A stretch of DNA of 64,000 nucleotides from Akkermansiaceae bacterium UBA956. GTDB taxonomy: Bacteria; Verrucomicrobiota; Verrucomicrobiia; Verrucomicrobiales; Akkermansiaceae. A program made the position numbers and the translations under genes. Shown here piece by piece: positions 46,125-54,710 of the stretch. The number at the start of each line of letters is the position of its first letter. Position 1 is the first letter of the stretch. Below the pieces are notes generated by a model. It was not told where the DNA came from. It was given only the letters and a program-made list of their open reading frames with translations, and searched no databases. The DNA is taken from positions 81,337-145,336 of the forward strand of contig DBCO01000020.1 in NCBI GenBank assembly GCA_002293145.1. Direction: 5' to 3'.

Positions 46125-46412
46125 TCAGTTACGGCAGCGACGAGTCGCCAGAACGAATGCTCCGAATGTACTGAGCTGTGCGAGAGCTAATGGCTCACTA
46201 GCGCGTAGAATAATGATATTGCAGTCAATGTTGATTGACTTAGCACCCAAAGACGTCACGACGATCGACTCGTCCGGATTCATCTGGAAGCTGTTACGGT
46301 CGGTAGCGCCATGATTTTTGAAACGATTACCGATTTCAAGCACTCTGGCAAATCTAGGCGAGAGAGAAATTTTGCGCAGCCGAAGACCTTGATTTCTAGG
46401 TGCTTGCTGGGA
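46125..46412 (-). pseudogene. Probable remnant of an exported PEP-CTERM-type protein
   Basis: A reverse-strand frame is open for 96 codons, preceded by a stop at 46413-46415 and lacking a good start or signal peptide. It ends ASEPLALAQLSTFGAFVLATRRCRN-type: an EP motif, a hydrophobic stretch and an Arg-rich tail, as in PEP-CTERM sorting signals. The upstream part has an Asn- and Ile-rich pattern (SINIDCNIIIL) like the end of such proteins. This suggests the 3' end of a decayed gene. The stretch 46413-46626 to its right holds no gene and is AT-rich near rlpA. Confidence 0.35.
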
Positions 46413-46626
46413 TCATAACACCATGGTATGCCACGAAATCAAGAGTGAATGCCTTGGCTTGAGCAGTAACAACGTGGAGATCCGAGGTGATGATTGATTT
46501 CAAATATTTATCATATGTATGCGAAAATCAAATTAACTGAAATCGTTGTAAATTTGATTTTTTACATAAAAATCACCATTACCTCTTGCCCTACCTCTCA
46601 AAAACCCTGTAAAGTCGCAGTCGCTT

Positions 46627-47085
46627 ATGAACACAAACAAAATCATCTTCCTAAGTTCGGCATTGGGCTCGCTGCTTCTCTCGGCCTGTGCTAGCTTCAC
46701 TCAGAATCCAGCAACTCCAAGCGCCAAAGCAGACGAATGGAATGTCCGTAGTGTGCAACATGGCAAAGCATCATGGTATTCCATCAAAACCAACCGCGGC
46801 ACGCGAACTGCTAGCGGCGAGCGTCTCGAAAACAACGCTTACACAGCAGCTCACAAAACACTGCCAATGGGCACCAAAGTGCGGGTAACCAATTTGTCCA
46901 ATGGCAAGTCAGAGATCCTGCGCGTCACTGATCGAGGGCCTTTCACCAAGGGCCGCATCATCGATGTCACCATTGGCAGCGCCCAGCGCCTTGACTTCTA
47001 CTCTCGCGGCGTCACGGCTGTCAAGGTCGAGGTATTACACAAGAAGCTAAGCGCAGCAGAGATGAAGAAACTCGCGAAAAACTAA
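46627..47085 (+). CDS. rlpA: RlpA-like lipoprotein with double-psi beta-barrel
   Basis: The 152-residue protein has a lipoprotein signal (LLLSAC, Cys21) and an RlpA double-psi beta-barrel: HGKASWYSIKTNRGTRTASGE, AAHKTLPMGTKVRVTN, VTDRGPF and GRIIDVT. RlpA is an outer-membrane lipoprotein that in some species cleaves peptidoglycan strands lacking stem peptides at the septum. There is no SPOR domain at the C-terminus, so septal targeting by that route is not expected. The gene ends nine bases from the M48 protease gene, which runs the other way. Confidence 0.88.
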   Translation: MNTNKIIFLSSALGSLLLSACASFTQNPATPSAKADEWNVRSVQHGKASWYSIKTNRGTRTASGERLENNAYTAAHKTLPMGTKVRVTNLSNGKSEILRVTDRGPFTKGRIIDVTIGSAQRLDFYSRGVTAVKVEVLHKKLSAAEMKKLAKN

Positions 47086-47094
47086 CGCGTTTTC

Positions 47095-48933
47095 TTACCG
47101 TAAGGCTTGGAGTGGCGGTAGCAAGGTGCCAATGGCGTCTGCTGCTGCTCTCAGTAATTCAATTTCGCGGTCATCAATAATTCCGTCTTGAGAAATCGAC
47201 TCGCCACACCATTGAAGAATTTGTTTTTTCAAGGGAGGTGACGCTTGATCCATCGTAGTCAATACTCCATCGAGGTGGGTCAAATCGTTTTCGACTTGGG
47301 GCAACTCACGCCCAGTCAATTGCCGGTAGGCTACAGCTCCCGTTTGCCAGGTTTCACTACTCTGCGAGAAGCAAGCAAAGCACGAGAGCAAACGCGCAAG
47401 TTCGTTTTCGAGCTGCTCCATGCGGTGATAGCGAATCGGGCTTAGGTCTCGTCGCTCAAAAGTCCCTGCGAGGTGGCGCTCCATCGCGCGCACCATCATC
47501 AGTTCAAACAAAGTAACCTCACCGTCACAGCTGATCAAATGACGTGCATGTTCGCGGAATCGGTCATACTCCTGAATATCCATCCGCCGCAGAAGCGGAA
47601 TTGCTAGATCCATGACCGCGATTTTTTGCACCGAGGCCATACTGAGACTTTGCGCTTGCCATAAGGCCACAGCCTCCATTTCTTCTGCGGAAAGAACCGG
47701 CAACAACCAGCGTATTTCCTCCTCTCGTAGCTGCTCATCTTGTGCGACGAGCATTCCTAGCACAGCACCTTTGGCTTGAGCAAGATTGTAAAACGCTAGC
47801 GCTTGACCTAACGAATTCCGCATCTTTGTGCCATAGTCGGCATTGATGCTGGATGCCGCACCGAGACCACTCAATGCGGAGCTTTGCCACTCGCGTTTTG
47901 CTGATACCTCCTGCGACTGCGAAGCGTGACGTTCTCGTTGCGCCTCTGCCATGGATACGATCACACTGGGATCGAGCAGACGAATGCGTTCCGTCAATGG
48001 CGGATGAGTCGCAAGCCATCCAGATAGCAAGCTGCCTGGACTGGAGAAAAACATATGCGCGGCCTCAGCAGCACGCGGTGCATGGAGACTACCGCCTTGC
48101 TGTATGAGAATTTTTTTCAAGGCACCAGCAATGCCCTGCGGATCGCGCGTGAACTGCACGGCCGAGGCATCAGCAAGGTATTCGCGCTGGCGCGAGACTG
48201 CGGCTTGGATCAAACGTCCAAAAAAAACGCCAACCGAGCCAATCAACCATACGGCAGCCCCTGAAAGCAGGATCACCAACAACAGACCTGCGTTGTTCTT
48301 GTTATCGCCAGAGCTGCGGACACGAACGTGTCGCAGAATGGATAAAATCCCCCGCCCTAGCATCGCGATCATCATGAGGCCGAACAGCCAGCCAATGAGT
48401 CGTAAATTGAGCCGCATATCGCCATTGAGAATGTGACTGAATTCATGCGCCACCACTCCTTGCAACTCGGCGCGATTCAACTCTTCAAGGCAACCACGGC
48501 TTACGGCTACCACGGCATTGCCGGGCTCAGTGCCCGCGGCGAAGGCATTGATCGACTGCTCATCATCCATCACCCACACCTGTGGAGCAGGAATGCCTGA
48601 AGCGATGGACATTTCCTCGACTACATTCAGCAATCGCCGCTCTGCAACGTCGCGCGTAGCTGGATCTACGGGCCGGGCACCCATATCACGCGCCACCACG
48701 GCACCACCTTGCCCGAGTTGTACCAGCTTAAAAAAACTCCCTAACAAAATAACTACCAAGCCTATTGCTGCGACGCTGAAGCCGAAGGATTGATCCACAT
48801 GCCCCACATAATACGTGATACCGATCGCCGCACCATAAAGCGTAGCTACAGTCCCCAAGACCCCTAGGGCAAACCACAACACGAGCCACCTCGTGCGTTT
48901 GCGTGCTTGATGCTGTGCTTCGAAAAAATTCAT
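47095..48933 (-). CDS. M48 family metallopeptidase with long C-terminal extension
   Basis: The 612-residue protein has two N-terminal TM segments (about 18-42 and 50-72) and a zinc peptidase domain with HEFSH (163-167). Two more TM segments follow near 180-240, then the third ligand region SRQREYLADASAV. This is the HtpX-like layout for membrane-protein quality control. Residues about 330-612 are an extra helical region with no metal site; the end (ISQDGIIDDREIELLRAAADAIG) resembles TerB-like helical folds. It lies 25 bases after lemA, a frequent M48 partner. Confidence 0.85.
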   Translation of the reverse strand: MNFFEAQHQARKRTRWLVLWFALGVLGTVATLYGAAIGITYYVGHVDQSFGFSVAAIGLVVILLGSFFKLVQLGQGGAVVARDMGARPVDPATRDVAERRLLNVVEEMSIASGIPAPQVWVMDDEQSINAFAAGTEPGNAVVAVSRGCLEELNRAELQGVVAHEFSHILNGDMRLNLRLIGWLFGLMMIAMLGRGILSILRHVRVRSSGDNKNNAGLLLVILLSGAAVWLIGSVGVFFGRLIQAAVSRQREYLADASAVQFTRDPQGIAGALKKILIQQGGSLHAPRAAEAAHMFFSSPGSLLSGWLATHPPLTERIRLLDPSVIVSMAEAQRERHASQSQEVSAKREWQSSALSGLGAASSINADYGTKMRNSLGQALAFYNLAQAKGAVLGMLVAQDEQLREEEIRWLLPVLSAEEMEAVALWQAQSLSMASVQKIAVMDLAIPLLRRMDIQEYDRFREHARHLISCDGEVTLFELMMVRAMERHLAGTFERRDLSPIRYHRMEQLENELARLLSCFACFSQSSETWQTGAVAYRQLTGRELPQVENDLTHLDGVLTTMDQASPPLKKQILQWCGESISQDGIIDDREIELLRAAADAIGTLLPPLQALR

Positions 48934-48958
48934 CCTGCCCTCCCGCTAAATGCCGAGA

Positions 48959-49561
48959 TCAGAACGAGACCTTTACGGCTTCGCGCTCATTCTCCTCAGT
49001 TATCTCAAACAAAGCAGCGGGGCCGAAGGAAAAGAAGCCTGAGATGAAATTCGTGGGAAATGTCTCTCGCTTGTTGTTATACAGCGTGACAGCATCGTTA
49101 TAGGCCTGACGAGCAAAGGACACTTTGTTTTCCGTAGTAGTCAGTTCTTCAGTAAGTTGCATCATGTTCGCGTTCGACTTCAAATCTGGATAGGCCTCGG
49201 CCACAGCAAACAATCGACCGATCACACCGCCAAGGTGACCTTCCGCCTGTGCTAGTTGACCGACAGCAGCAGTATCGCTGGGGTTCATCGCGGCTGTGTT
49301 CCGCATGCTTTCAGCCTGATTGCGGGCTACGATGACAGCTTCGAGAGTCTCACGCTCATGTGCCATGAACGCCTTCGCCGTCTCGACCAAATTCGGGATC
49401 AAATCATGGCGGCGTTTCAGTTGTACGTCAATTTGTGCAAAGGCATTGCGGAAAACATTTCGCGAACGGACAAGGCCATTATACATGCCCACAAGAAGCA
49501 TCACCACAACCGCAGCGACACCCAAAATTACAACAATCAACAGTATAAATGAAATACCCAT
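48959..49561 (-). CDS. lemA: LemA family protein
   Basis: The 200-residue protein has an N-terminal TM helix (about 3-26) followed by the LemA helical domain: YNGLVRSRNVFRNAFAQIDVQLKRRHDLIPNLV, VAEAYPDLKSNANMMQLTEELT and FARQAYNDAV. LemA proteins are anchored helical-bundle proteins of unclear function, commonly encoded with M48 or TPM-domain proteins. Here it precedes the M48 gene by 25 bases, so they form an operon. Confidence 0.92.
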   Translation of the reverse strand: MGISFILLIVVILGVAAVVVMLLVGMYNGLVRSRNVFRNAFAQIDVQLKRRHDLIPNLVETAKAFMAHERETLEAVIVARNQAESMRNTAAMNPSDTAAVGQLAQAEGHLGGVIGRLFAVAEAYPDLKSNANMMQLTEELTTTENKVSFARQAYNDAVTLYNNKRETFPTNFISGFFSFGPAALFEITEENEREAVKVSF

Positions 49562-49704
49562 AGTAGTAGCAAGTATGCGCTAATGTTAGCGAGGAATTCA
49601 AGTCATGACCATGAGAAAAATGCGAAAAATTTCCAATCACTCATTCACAGGCAAGTCGCGCGTTGACAGCGCTCATGAATTAAGGAAAGAATCGCCTCGA
49701 CTCT

Positions 49705-50334
49705 ATGGGGAAGGTAAAAATCAAAAACGTTCAAGCTGGATTGTTTGTGCCTGCGGATTATTTCTCGCGGCTTCGCAAAGCAGACATTTTCCCAAACGAA
49801 GACAAGCCTCTGGAGGTCGATTTGGGATGCGGTGATGGTGCATTCTTAGTGGCTATGGCGCGAGAATTTCCGGAGCGTAATTTTCTCGGCGTTGAGCGTC
49901 TACTTGGTCGTGTGCGCAAGGTAGCGCGTGACATCACACGAGCCGGGCTAACCAATGCAAAGGTTTTGCGCCTCGAGAGCAAATACACCATTGAATGGTT
50001 GCTGGAAAAGAACTCGATCAGCCGTCTCCACTTGCTTTGTCCTGATCCTTGGCCGAAGGCCCGACATCATGAGAGACGATTGGTGCAGCAAGATTTTTTG
50101 CATTCACTCTGGGATTCGCTCGCCCCGGAATCCGAGTTTCTATTCAAAACTGATCATGATGAATACTTTGACTGGGTTCGTTATGAGGTGGAGCAGTTTG
50201 GCAAATTCTCGATGATCCCTTGGCAAGACGGCGATTTTTTTTATCCGAAGACCGATTTCCAGTTACTTTGGGAAAGCCAAGGCAAGCGTCTGCAATCCCT
50301 ACGCTGCAAAAAAGGCACCAGCCACATGGGCTGA
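49705..50334 (+). CDS. trmB: tRNA (guanosine(46)-N7)-methyltransferase TrmB
   Basis: The 209-residue protein has the SAM-binding LEVDLGCGDGAFLVAMA, ERNFLGVERL and the family signature LLCPDPWPKARHHERRL. TrmB forms m7G46 in the variable loop of tRNAs. Length is normal. It is divergent from lemA with 143 bases between. Its last codons overlap the hairpin of the terminator used by the convergent redoxin gene. Confidence 0.95.
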   Translation: MGKVKIKNVQAGLFVPADYFSRLRKADIFPNEDKPLEVDLGCGDGAFLVAMAREFPERNFLGVERLLGRVRKVARDITRAGLTNAKVLRLESKYTIEWLLEKNSISRLHLLCPDPWPKARHHERRLVQQDFLHSLWDSLAPESEFLFKTDHDEYFDWVRYEVEQFGKFSMIPWQDGDFFYPKTDFQLLWESQGKRLQSLRCKKGTSHMG

Positions 50335-50338
50335 TGCC
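50308..50338 (-). terminator. Terminator of the redoxin gene, inside the 3' end of trmB
   Basis: On the reverse strand a hairpin (GGCATCAGCC pairing with GGCTGGTGCC, with small mismatches) is followed by six T. It lies 24 bases after the redoxin stop and is embedded in the last codons of trmB. Confidence 0.6.
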
Positions 50339-50361
50339 GAAAAGAAGGTGCACCGGAACGA

Positions 50362-50967
50362 TTAGTATTTCACACCGCAGCCATAGGGTTCGGTTTTCGC
50401 AGTTTCCACAGGCTTATCAGCCAACACGGTATCCAGAGCTTTCGCAATGTAGTTCTCAGCACCGGCAAGATCAGCGGTATCGGTCGATTTTTTAGAATCG
50501 ATTGCACCATTGTAGGCAAGCACACCTTTGGCATCGATGACAAACATGTGTGGCGTGACTTTTGCATCATAGGCCTTGCCGATGGCGCCGCTCTCGTCGC
50601 CGATCAAATGACTAGCTTTGCTACCTTTTTCTTCGGACATTTTGATAAAAGTGGCGTCATCGGTGTAACTACCACTAGCCTTGGATCCAGAATTGATGGT
50701 GATCCACACCACTCCTTTGGCGGTATAAGTCTGTTGGAGTTTCTGCATGTTTTTCGATCCATAATGCTTCACTACGAAGGGGCATTCGTGATTGACCCAC
50801 TCAAGCACTACCACTTTACCTTTTAGTGCGGAGAGCGAGACATCGACACCCTTGGCGTCTTTGGCGGAGAAATCAGGAGCAGCCTTGCCGACCTCTGCGG
50901 CGTTAGCGGAGATTGAGATGGAAATGGCGCTGACCATTGCTGTAAACATGTTTTTTGCTGTCATCAT
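50362..50967 (-). CDS. Exported redoxin (AhpC/TSA or TlpA-like) with a single Cys at the active site
   Basis: From the ATG at 50967 the product has 201 residues with a Sec signal peptide (cleavage near residue 23, ANA). The thioredoxin-like fold shows GKAAPDFSAKDAKG, then VVVLEWVNHECPFVVKHY with Cys62 in a CPF context rather than CxxC, and the cis-proline region VTPHMFVID. The only other Cys (Cys197) is five residues from the C-terminus. The HECPFV block is typical of a widespread thioredoxin-like family of unknown reaction; peroxidase or methionine-sulfoxide-related roles are guesses. The DsbD-N gene is 125 bases upstream on the same strand. Confidence 0.8.
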   Translation of the reverse strand: MMTAKNMFTAMVSAISISISANAAEVGKAAPDFSAKDAKGVDVSLSALKGKVVVLEWVNHECPFVVKHYGSKNMQKLQQTYTAKGVVWITINSGSKASGSYTDDATFIKMSEEKGSKASHLIGDESGAIGKAYDAKVTPHMFVIDAKGVLAYNGAIDSKKSTDTADLAGAENYIAKALDTVLADKPVETAKTEPYGCGVKY

Positions 50968-51092
50968 AGGGGTAGATTTGGTTTGTTGTTGAATTACATT
51001 GTGTTTGTGTTGTGTGGGTAAATCGCACATCACGGTAATGCATAATGTGTGTAGTAATATTGCGCAAAATTTTCGACTGTCCAAGGAAAAAG

Positions 51093-51926
51093 TTACTTTT
51101 TCTTCCATTCGATCAAAATCGGGCGCTTGAGTTTGTCCGACTTCACGATGAATTTTAGCGATGTAATCTCTTTGGGAGCATACTCACTGCGTTTGGCTGA
51201 GGCCTTGAAATTCTTGCCTACGCCATCGCCTATCTCGATCAGGACTGCTGAGGAGGGATCGATGATTTGCTCATCGATGGGAAAAATTTCCGCACCTTCA
51301 AGCGTAGTGGCGTTATCAGATTTGGCGTGAATTGTGAAATGCAATGAGCCATCACGGTCATCGATGTTGACCTCCCAAAGTGGATCTTTCTCGGGGATTT
51401 GCGACCAAGCGAGATCGATCAGCTTATGCTCTTGTTGAGTTGATGTCGAAGACGCCCCGCTGTGAAGGGTTACGCTCAAAACGGCATCACCGGGCACGCA
51501 GCCCTTATCATTGCAAGCTAGCCAGCTTAACTCACCCACGATTCTCACCTCGCCAGAGGCATCTGCTGAAGCGGTAAGCTCGAAGGGCAAAAGCACTTCA
51601 CCGTGATAGGCGTAAGACGAGAGGTTTCCCGTCACCTCACGTTGAGGCGCGGGAAATGACAGCTCGCTTGCCGACCAACCATCCGGCAGATTCCATTTCA
51701 CTTCGGTTTTCATGCCTCCTTCGCCGGGATTGATCCAGTAGCCGTGATAACCGGGATCGTAGCTCATACGGACCGCAGCGCGGATTGGTTTACCAGCCTG
51801 GTAATGAGAATCGGCAATGAGCAGATCGACCTTTGCATTGCCCTCATGCGGCGAGCCAGCGACTTGTGAGTAGCCGAGCGGAAGTAAAGCAAGCCCCGCC
51901 AAGGCTGATGGTGTAAATGAATTCAT
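51093..51926 (-). CDS. Exported DsbD N-terminal-domain protein
   Basis: The 277-residue protein has a signal peptide (1-24) and a domain of the DsbD alpha type. HGYWINPGEGG is the conserved approach to the active site, and CNDKGC (Cys138, Cys143) is the redox-active cysteine pair, spaced as in DsbD-alpha. In E. coli this domain passes electrons from the membrane part of DsbD to DsbC. Here the membrane and thioredoxin domains of DsbD are missing, so a separate partner such as the redoxin downstream must take the electrons. Relationship inferred. Confidence 0.75.
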   Translation of the reverse strand: MNSFTPSALAGLALLPLGYSQVAGSPHEGNAKVDLLIADSHYQAGKPIRAAVRMSYDPGYHGYWINPGEGGMKTEVKWNLPDGWSASELSFPAPQREVTGNLSSYAYHGEVLLPFELTASADASGEVRIVGELSWLACNDKGCVPGDAVLSVTLHSGASSTSTQQEHKLIDLAWSQIPEKDPLWEVNIDDRDGSLHFTIHAKSDNATTLEGAEIFPIDEQIIDPSSAVLIEIGDGVGKNFKASAKRSEYAPKEITSLKFIVKSDKLKRPILIEWKKK

Positions 51927-52031
51927 GCGCCCTTACGCTAGCACATTTCTGCAGACGGTCAGGCAAAAAAATCTTTAGCCGCAAAAATTTCGCGCATCGG
52001 TGATAAAGAAGGCGCTTATCTGATGAGTGGA

Positions 52032-52256
52032 TTACATCAAATCACTGGCTGTGACAGAATTTTGCTCGCGTGATCCAAGCAACATTGCTTGTGAAATTAC
52101 GCGGGTGCGGGATTCATCGAAGCGAAAAGAATGGCAATTTGGGCACAATACGGAACCGATTGAGACAATCGAGTCGCAGCCCTCACAAACTTTGTAGTCG
52201 GAGGCATTGGCCGCGATTTTCAGAGCTTTGTCTATGCGTGATTCGTTGGCATTCAT
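52032..52256 (-). CDS. Small zinc-ribbon protein
   Basis: From the ATG at 52256 the product has 74 residues. Four cysteines in CEGC and CPNC, 13 residues apart, form a zinc-ribbon. The C-terminal part (TRVISQAMLLGSREQ) is helical. No further family is recognised. It follows the rpsT terminator on the same strand and is probably expressed separately or by read-through. Confidence 0.6.
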   Translation of the reverse strand: MNANESRIDKALKIAANASDYKVCEGCDSIVSIGSVLCPNCHSFRFDESRTRVISQAMLLGSREQNSVTASDLM

Positions 52257-52282
52257 GGTGATTTCAGAAAAGTAGGAGCGTA

Positions 52283-52314
52283 GAAAAAAGCGGATAGGAT
52301 ACATCCCATCCGCT
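52283..52314 (-). terminator. Rho-independent terminator after rpsT
   Basis: On the reverse strand AGCGGATGGG and CCTATCCGCT form a stem with one mismatch, followed by six T. It starts 23 bases after the rpsT stop codon. Confidence 0.85.
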
Positions 52315-52336
52315 CGGATCTGGTAACAGCGATTGA

Positions 52337-52597
52337 TTAAGCGGTAGCCAGAGCTTTGGCAGTCTTGCTCTTGATGTTAGCTGCTTTGTTGCTGTGAATC
52401 AAGTTGGTCTTCGCTGCTTTGTCAACAGCGGAGGCAAGAACGCTCGCCGCGGCAGTGGCCGCAGTTTTGTCGCCAGCAGTGAGAGCGTCAGCTACTTTCT
52501 TGCGGAGAGTTCTGATACGGCTTTTCGCAGCGCGATTGCGCTCGGTGCGAACTTCAGTTTGGCGGATGCGCTTTTGGGCAGATTTGGTGTGGGCCAT
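52337..52597 (-). CDS. rpsT: 30S ribosomal protein S20
   Basis: From the ATG at 52597 the product has 86 residues beginning MAHTKSAQKRIRQTEVRTER. It is basic and helical with LIHSNKAANIKSKTAKAL at the end, the S20 pattern. S20 binds 16S rRNA early in 30S assembly. Upstream in-frame extension to 52828 is not credible because it passes the promoter. A strong promoter and terminator flank it. Confidence 0.97.
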   Translation of the reverse strand: MAHTKSAQKRIRQTEVRTERNRAAKSRIRTLRKKVADALTAGDKTAATAAASVLASAVDKAAKTNLIHSNKAANIKSKTAKALATA

Positions 52598-52713
52598 GAT
52601 GAAAAAAGACTGATGTGAAGAGTGCGGACAAACAACGAAATAGAGGACTCTCAGAAAATTGAGAACGCATGTAGCGCCTGTCACCACTTCGCCTTTTGTA
52701 ACGCGGGGGCGGA

Positions 52714-52741
52714 ACTTTAGTATTCTAGACAAAAGAGTCAA
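52714..52741 (-). promoter_or_regulatory. Sigma70-type promoter of rpsT
   Basis: On the reverse strand TTGACT (52741-52736) and TAAAGT (52719-52714) are separated by 16 bases, 116 bases upstream of the rpsT start. This fits a vegetative promoter; the transcription start is not mapped. Confidence 0.55.
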
Positions 52742-52968
52742 GAAAAAGCCGCAGATTTTATGAAAAAAGTGTCTTCCCCTCGATAATGAAGCATTTTCAT
52801 GGGCTTGCTGATACTTTAGGATTGCCACTTTTGAGCCCTGAGCGACAGTTCACACATCATAAATCATATGATCAATTTCCTATACCTCATAGCCATCGTT
52901 CAACGCTCACTGTATTGTATGGATCGTTTTTTTCATCACAGTGCTTGCCATTCCCCAAAAATCAACCA

Positions 52969-54522
52969 ATGATCGATCTCGACGTATCCACCACTTCCTG
53001 CGTATTTCCCAAATCATTTCCCGTGACTAAATCAACCGAAAAAACTGCCAAACGCGCATCGCAAAGCAAATACGATGCACAAGCCTACGGTCTCATCGCT
53101 CCGCCCTCCAAAGATCGGGGAATACAGGCGAAAAACTACGTGCTGGATACGAATGTATTGCTCCATGATCCGAGTTGCCTCAATCGTTTTAAAGAAAACC
53201 ATATCTGCGTGCCTGCGGACGTATTGGCAGAGCTCGATAAATTTAAGAGTGAGCAAACCGAGCGCGGGGCAAATGCTCGCCGCGTCCATCGCAAGTTGAT
53301 GGAGCTTTTTACCGGGGATGCCCCTGTCACTGAGGGCGTGCCAACCGAAGGTGGCGGCACGGTAAGGATGGTCATCTATGATCCTCTGATCTGCCCGAAA
53401 AACTCCGCAGACCTAGAGTTATTTCACCGTATTTTCCCTGATCAGGAGCGCATGGATCACCGCATTCTTGCTTGCGTGCTGCTCATCAAGCAGTTCAATC
53501 AAGGCACTGTGGTGCTGGTCACCAAGGATCTCAACATGCATCTTAAGGCGCGCACGGTGGGGATCGACTGCCAAGACTACCTAAACGACAAAGTCCATCC
53601 TGAGGAGGTATCCAATTACAGCAACAAACTGATTCACGTTGACAACTCTGAGCTCCAGCGTTTCGCTAGCAGCGGTGAGCTCGATCTCTCCGAGGAGCGC
53701 ATTGCTGGGCTATCAGTCAATGAGTATGTGCTTCTCGATGCGGGCGACAACCATCAATTGCCCGCGCGAATGGACAACCACGGCATGCTGGTGCGCTTAC
53801 TTTGCCCCGATGTGTTGAAAATTCCTAATGGCCATAATCTCAAGCCGCTGAATCTCGGCCAAAAATGCCTCATCGATGCCCTGCTCAACCCTGACATTTC
53901 CCTCGTAACCTGCTACGGTCACGCAGGTACTGGGAAAACTCTCGTCGCGGTGGCAGTAGGGTTGCACGAAATGTTCAATCGACGCTACAATGGAGTCACC
54001 ATCAGCCGGCCAGTAGTAGCCATGGGTGATCAACTCGGATTCTTGCCTGGCACCTTGGAGGAAAAAATGCGTCCATGGCTACAGCCAATCCATGACGCTC
54101 TGGATTTACTCATGCGCCCACAAATGCCAGCTAGTGGCCCAAGGCGTAAGCAAGTCAAAAAAGACCAACCCGAACCCAAAGTCAAGAGACCATGGGAGCT
54201 ACTCATGGAGCAGGGCATCATCGAGATTGAGGCGCTCTGCTACATCCGTGGCCGCTCCATACCGAACCGCTTTTTCATCCTCGATGAGGCCCAACAGCTT
54301 ACGCCTCAAGAAGCAAAAACGGTGGTTACGCGCATGAGCCGTGGCTCCAAGCTAGTGCTCGTCGGTGATCCCGCTCAGATTGACAATCCCTACGTCGACA
54401 GCCGCAGCAATGGTCTCGTTTACACACGCAATCGCTTAAGAGACCAACCTTTCACGGCGCACGTAGCATTGACGCGTGGTGAGCGCTCTGAACTCGCAGA
54501 CGTTGGCGCGAAGTTGATGTAA
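52969..54522 (+). CDS. PIN domain plus PhoH ATPase (PhoH2/YlaK type)
   Basis: From the ATG at 52969 the product has 517 residues; an upstream start would add 61 poorly conserved residues. A PIN nuclease domain occupies about 55-205 (YVLDTNVLLHD with Asp60, VPADVLAELDKF, DHRILACVL and VTKDLNM). A PhoH P-loop ATPase occupies about 295-517, with Walker A GHAGTGKT (317-324) and Walker B FILDEAQQLTP (Asp439, Glu440). PhoH2 proteins are reported as RNA helicases coupled to an RNase domain. Length is normal for this architecture. Confidence 0.92.
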   Translation: MIDLDVSTTSCVFPKSFPVTKSTEKTAKRASQSKYDAQAYGLIAPPSKDRGIQAKNYVLDTNVLLHDPSCLNRFKENHICVPADVLAELDKFKSEQTERGANARRVHRKLMELFTGDAPVTEGVPTEGGGTVRMVIYDPLICPKNSADLELFHRIFPDQERMDHRILACVLLIKQFNQGTVVLVTKDLNMHLKARTVGIDCQDYLNDKVHPEEVSNYSNKLIHVDNSELQRFASSGELDLSEERIAGLSVNEYVLLDAGDNHQLPARMDNHGMLVRLLCPDVLKIPNGHNLKPLNLGQKCLIDALLNPDISLVTCYGHAGTGKTLVAVAVGLHEMFNRRYNGVTISRPVVAMGDQLGFLPGTLEEKMRPWLQPIHDALDLLMRPQMPASGPRRKQVKKDQPEPKVKRPWELLMEQGIIEIEALCYIRGRSIPNRFFILDEAQQLTPQEAKTVVTRMSRGSKLVLVGDPAQIDNPYVDSRSNGLVYTRNRLRDQPFTAHVALTRGERSELADVGAKLM

Positions 54523-54548
54523 GCACTCAAAATGATTAGGCTAATAAG

Positions 54549-54601
54549 TACCACCGGCCGGACTCGAACCGGCACGCCCGTAAGGACAACGGATTTTAAA
54601 T
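54549..54601 (+). repeat. Left attachment site (53-bp tRNA-Leu 3' fragment)
   Basis: This copy is identical to 60933-60985. It contains the anticodon loop, variable arm, T arm and acceptor 3' strand of tRNA-Leu, but has no 5' half, so it is not a working tRNA. It marks the left junction of the element. Confidence 0.95.
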
Positions 54602-54680
54602 TTGTTACAACAACGCTGAATCATTGATAAATCAATGTTTTATTTTCGTAATTTAGGTGATTTTCAGGATATTCTTGCAT

Positions 54681-54710
54681 AATTCGGGCAATTCGGGCAC
54701 CATTTGGGCA
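54681..54710 (+). promoter_or_regulatory. Left arm-type sites next to the integrase start
   Basis: Three direct motifs occur in 30 bases: AATTCGGGCA (54681), ATTCGGGCA (54691) and ATTTGGGCA (54702). The same order occurs near the right end. The last one overlaps the integrase ATG at 54710. These look like integrase arm-binding sites that could also repress the gene. Confidence 0.6.

Noticed and set aside
54549..54601. A second tRNA-Leu gene
   Set aside because: Only the 3' 53 bases are present; the acceptor 5' strand and D arm are missing, so it is an attachment-site copy.
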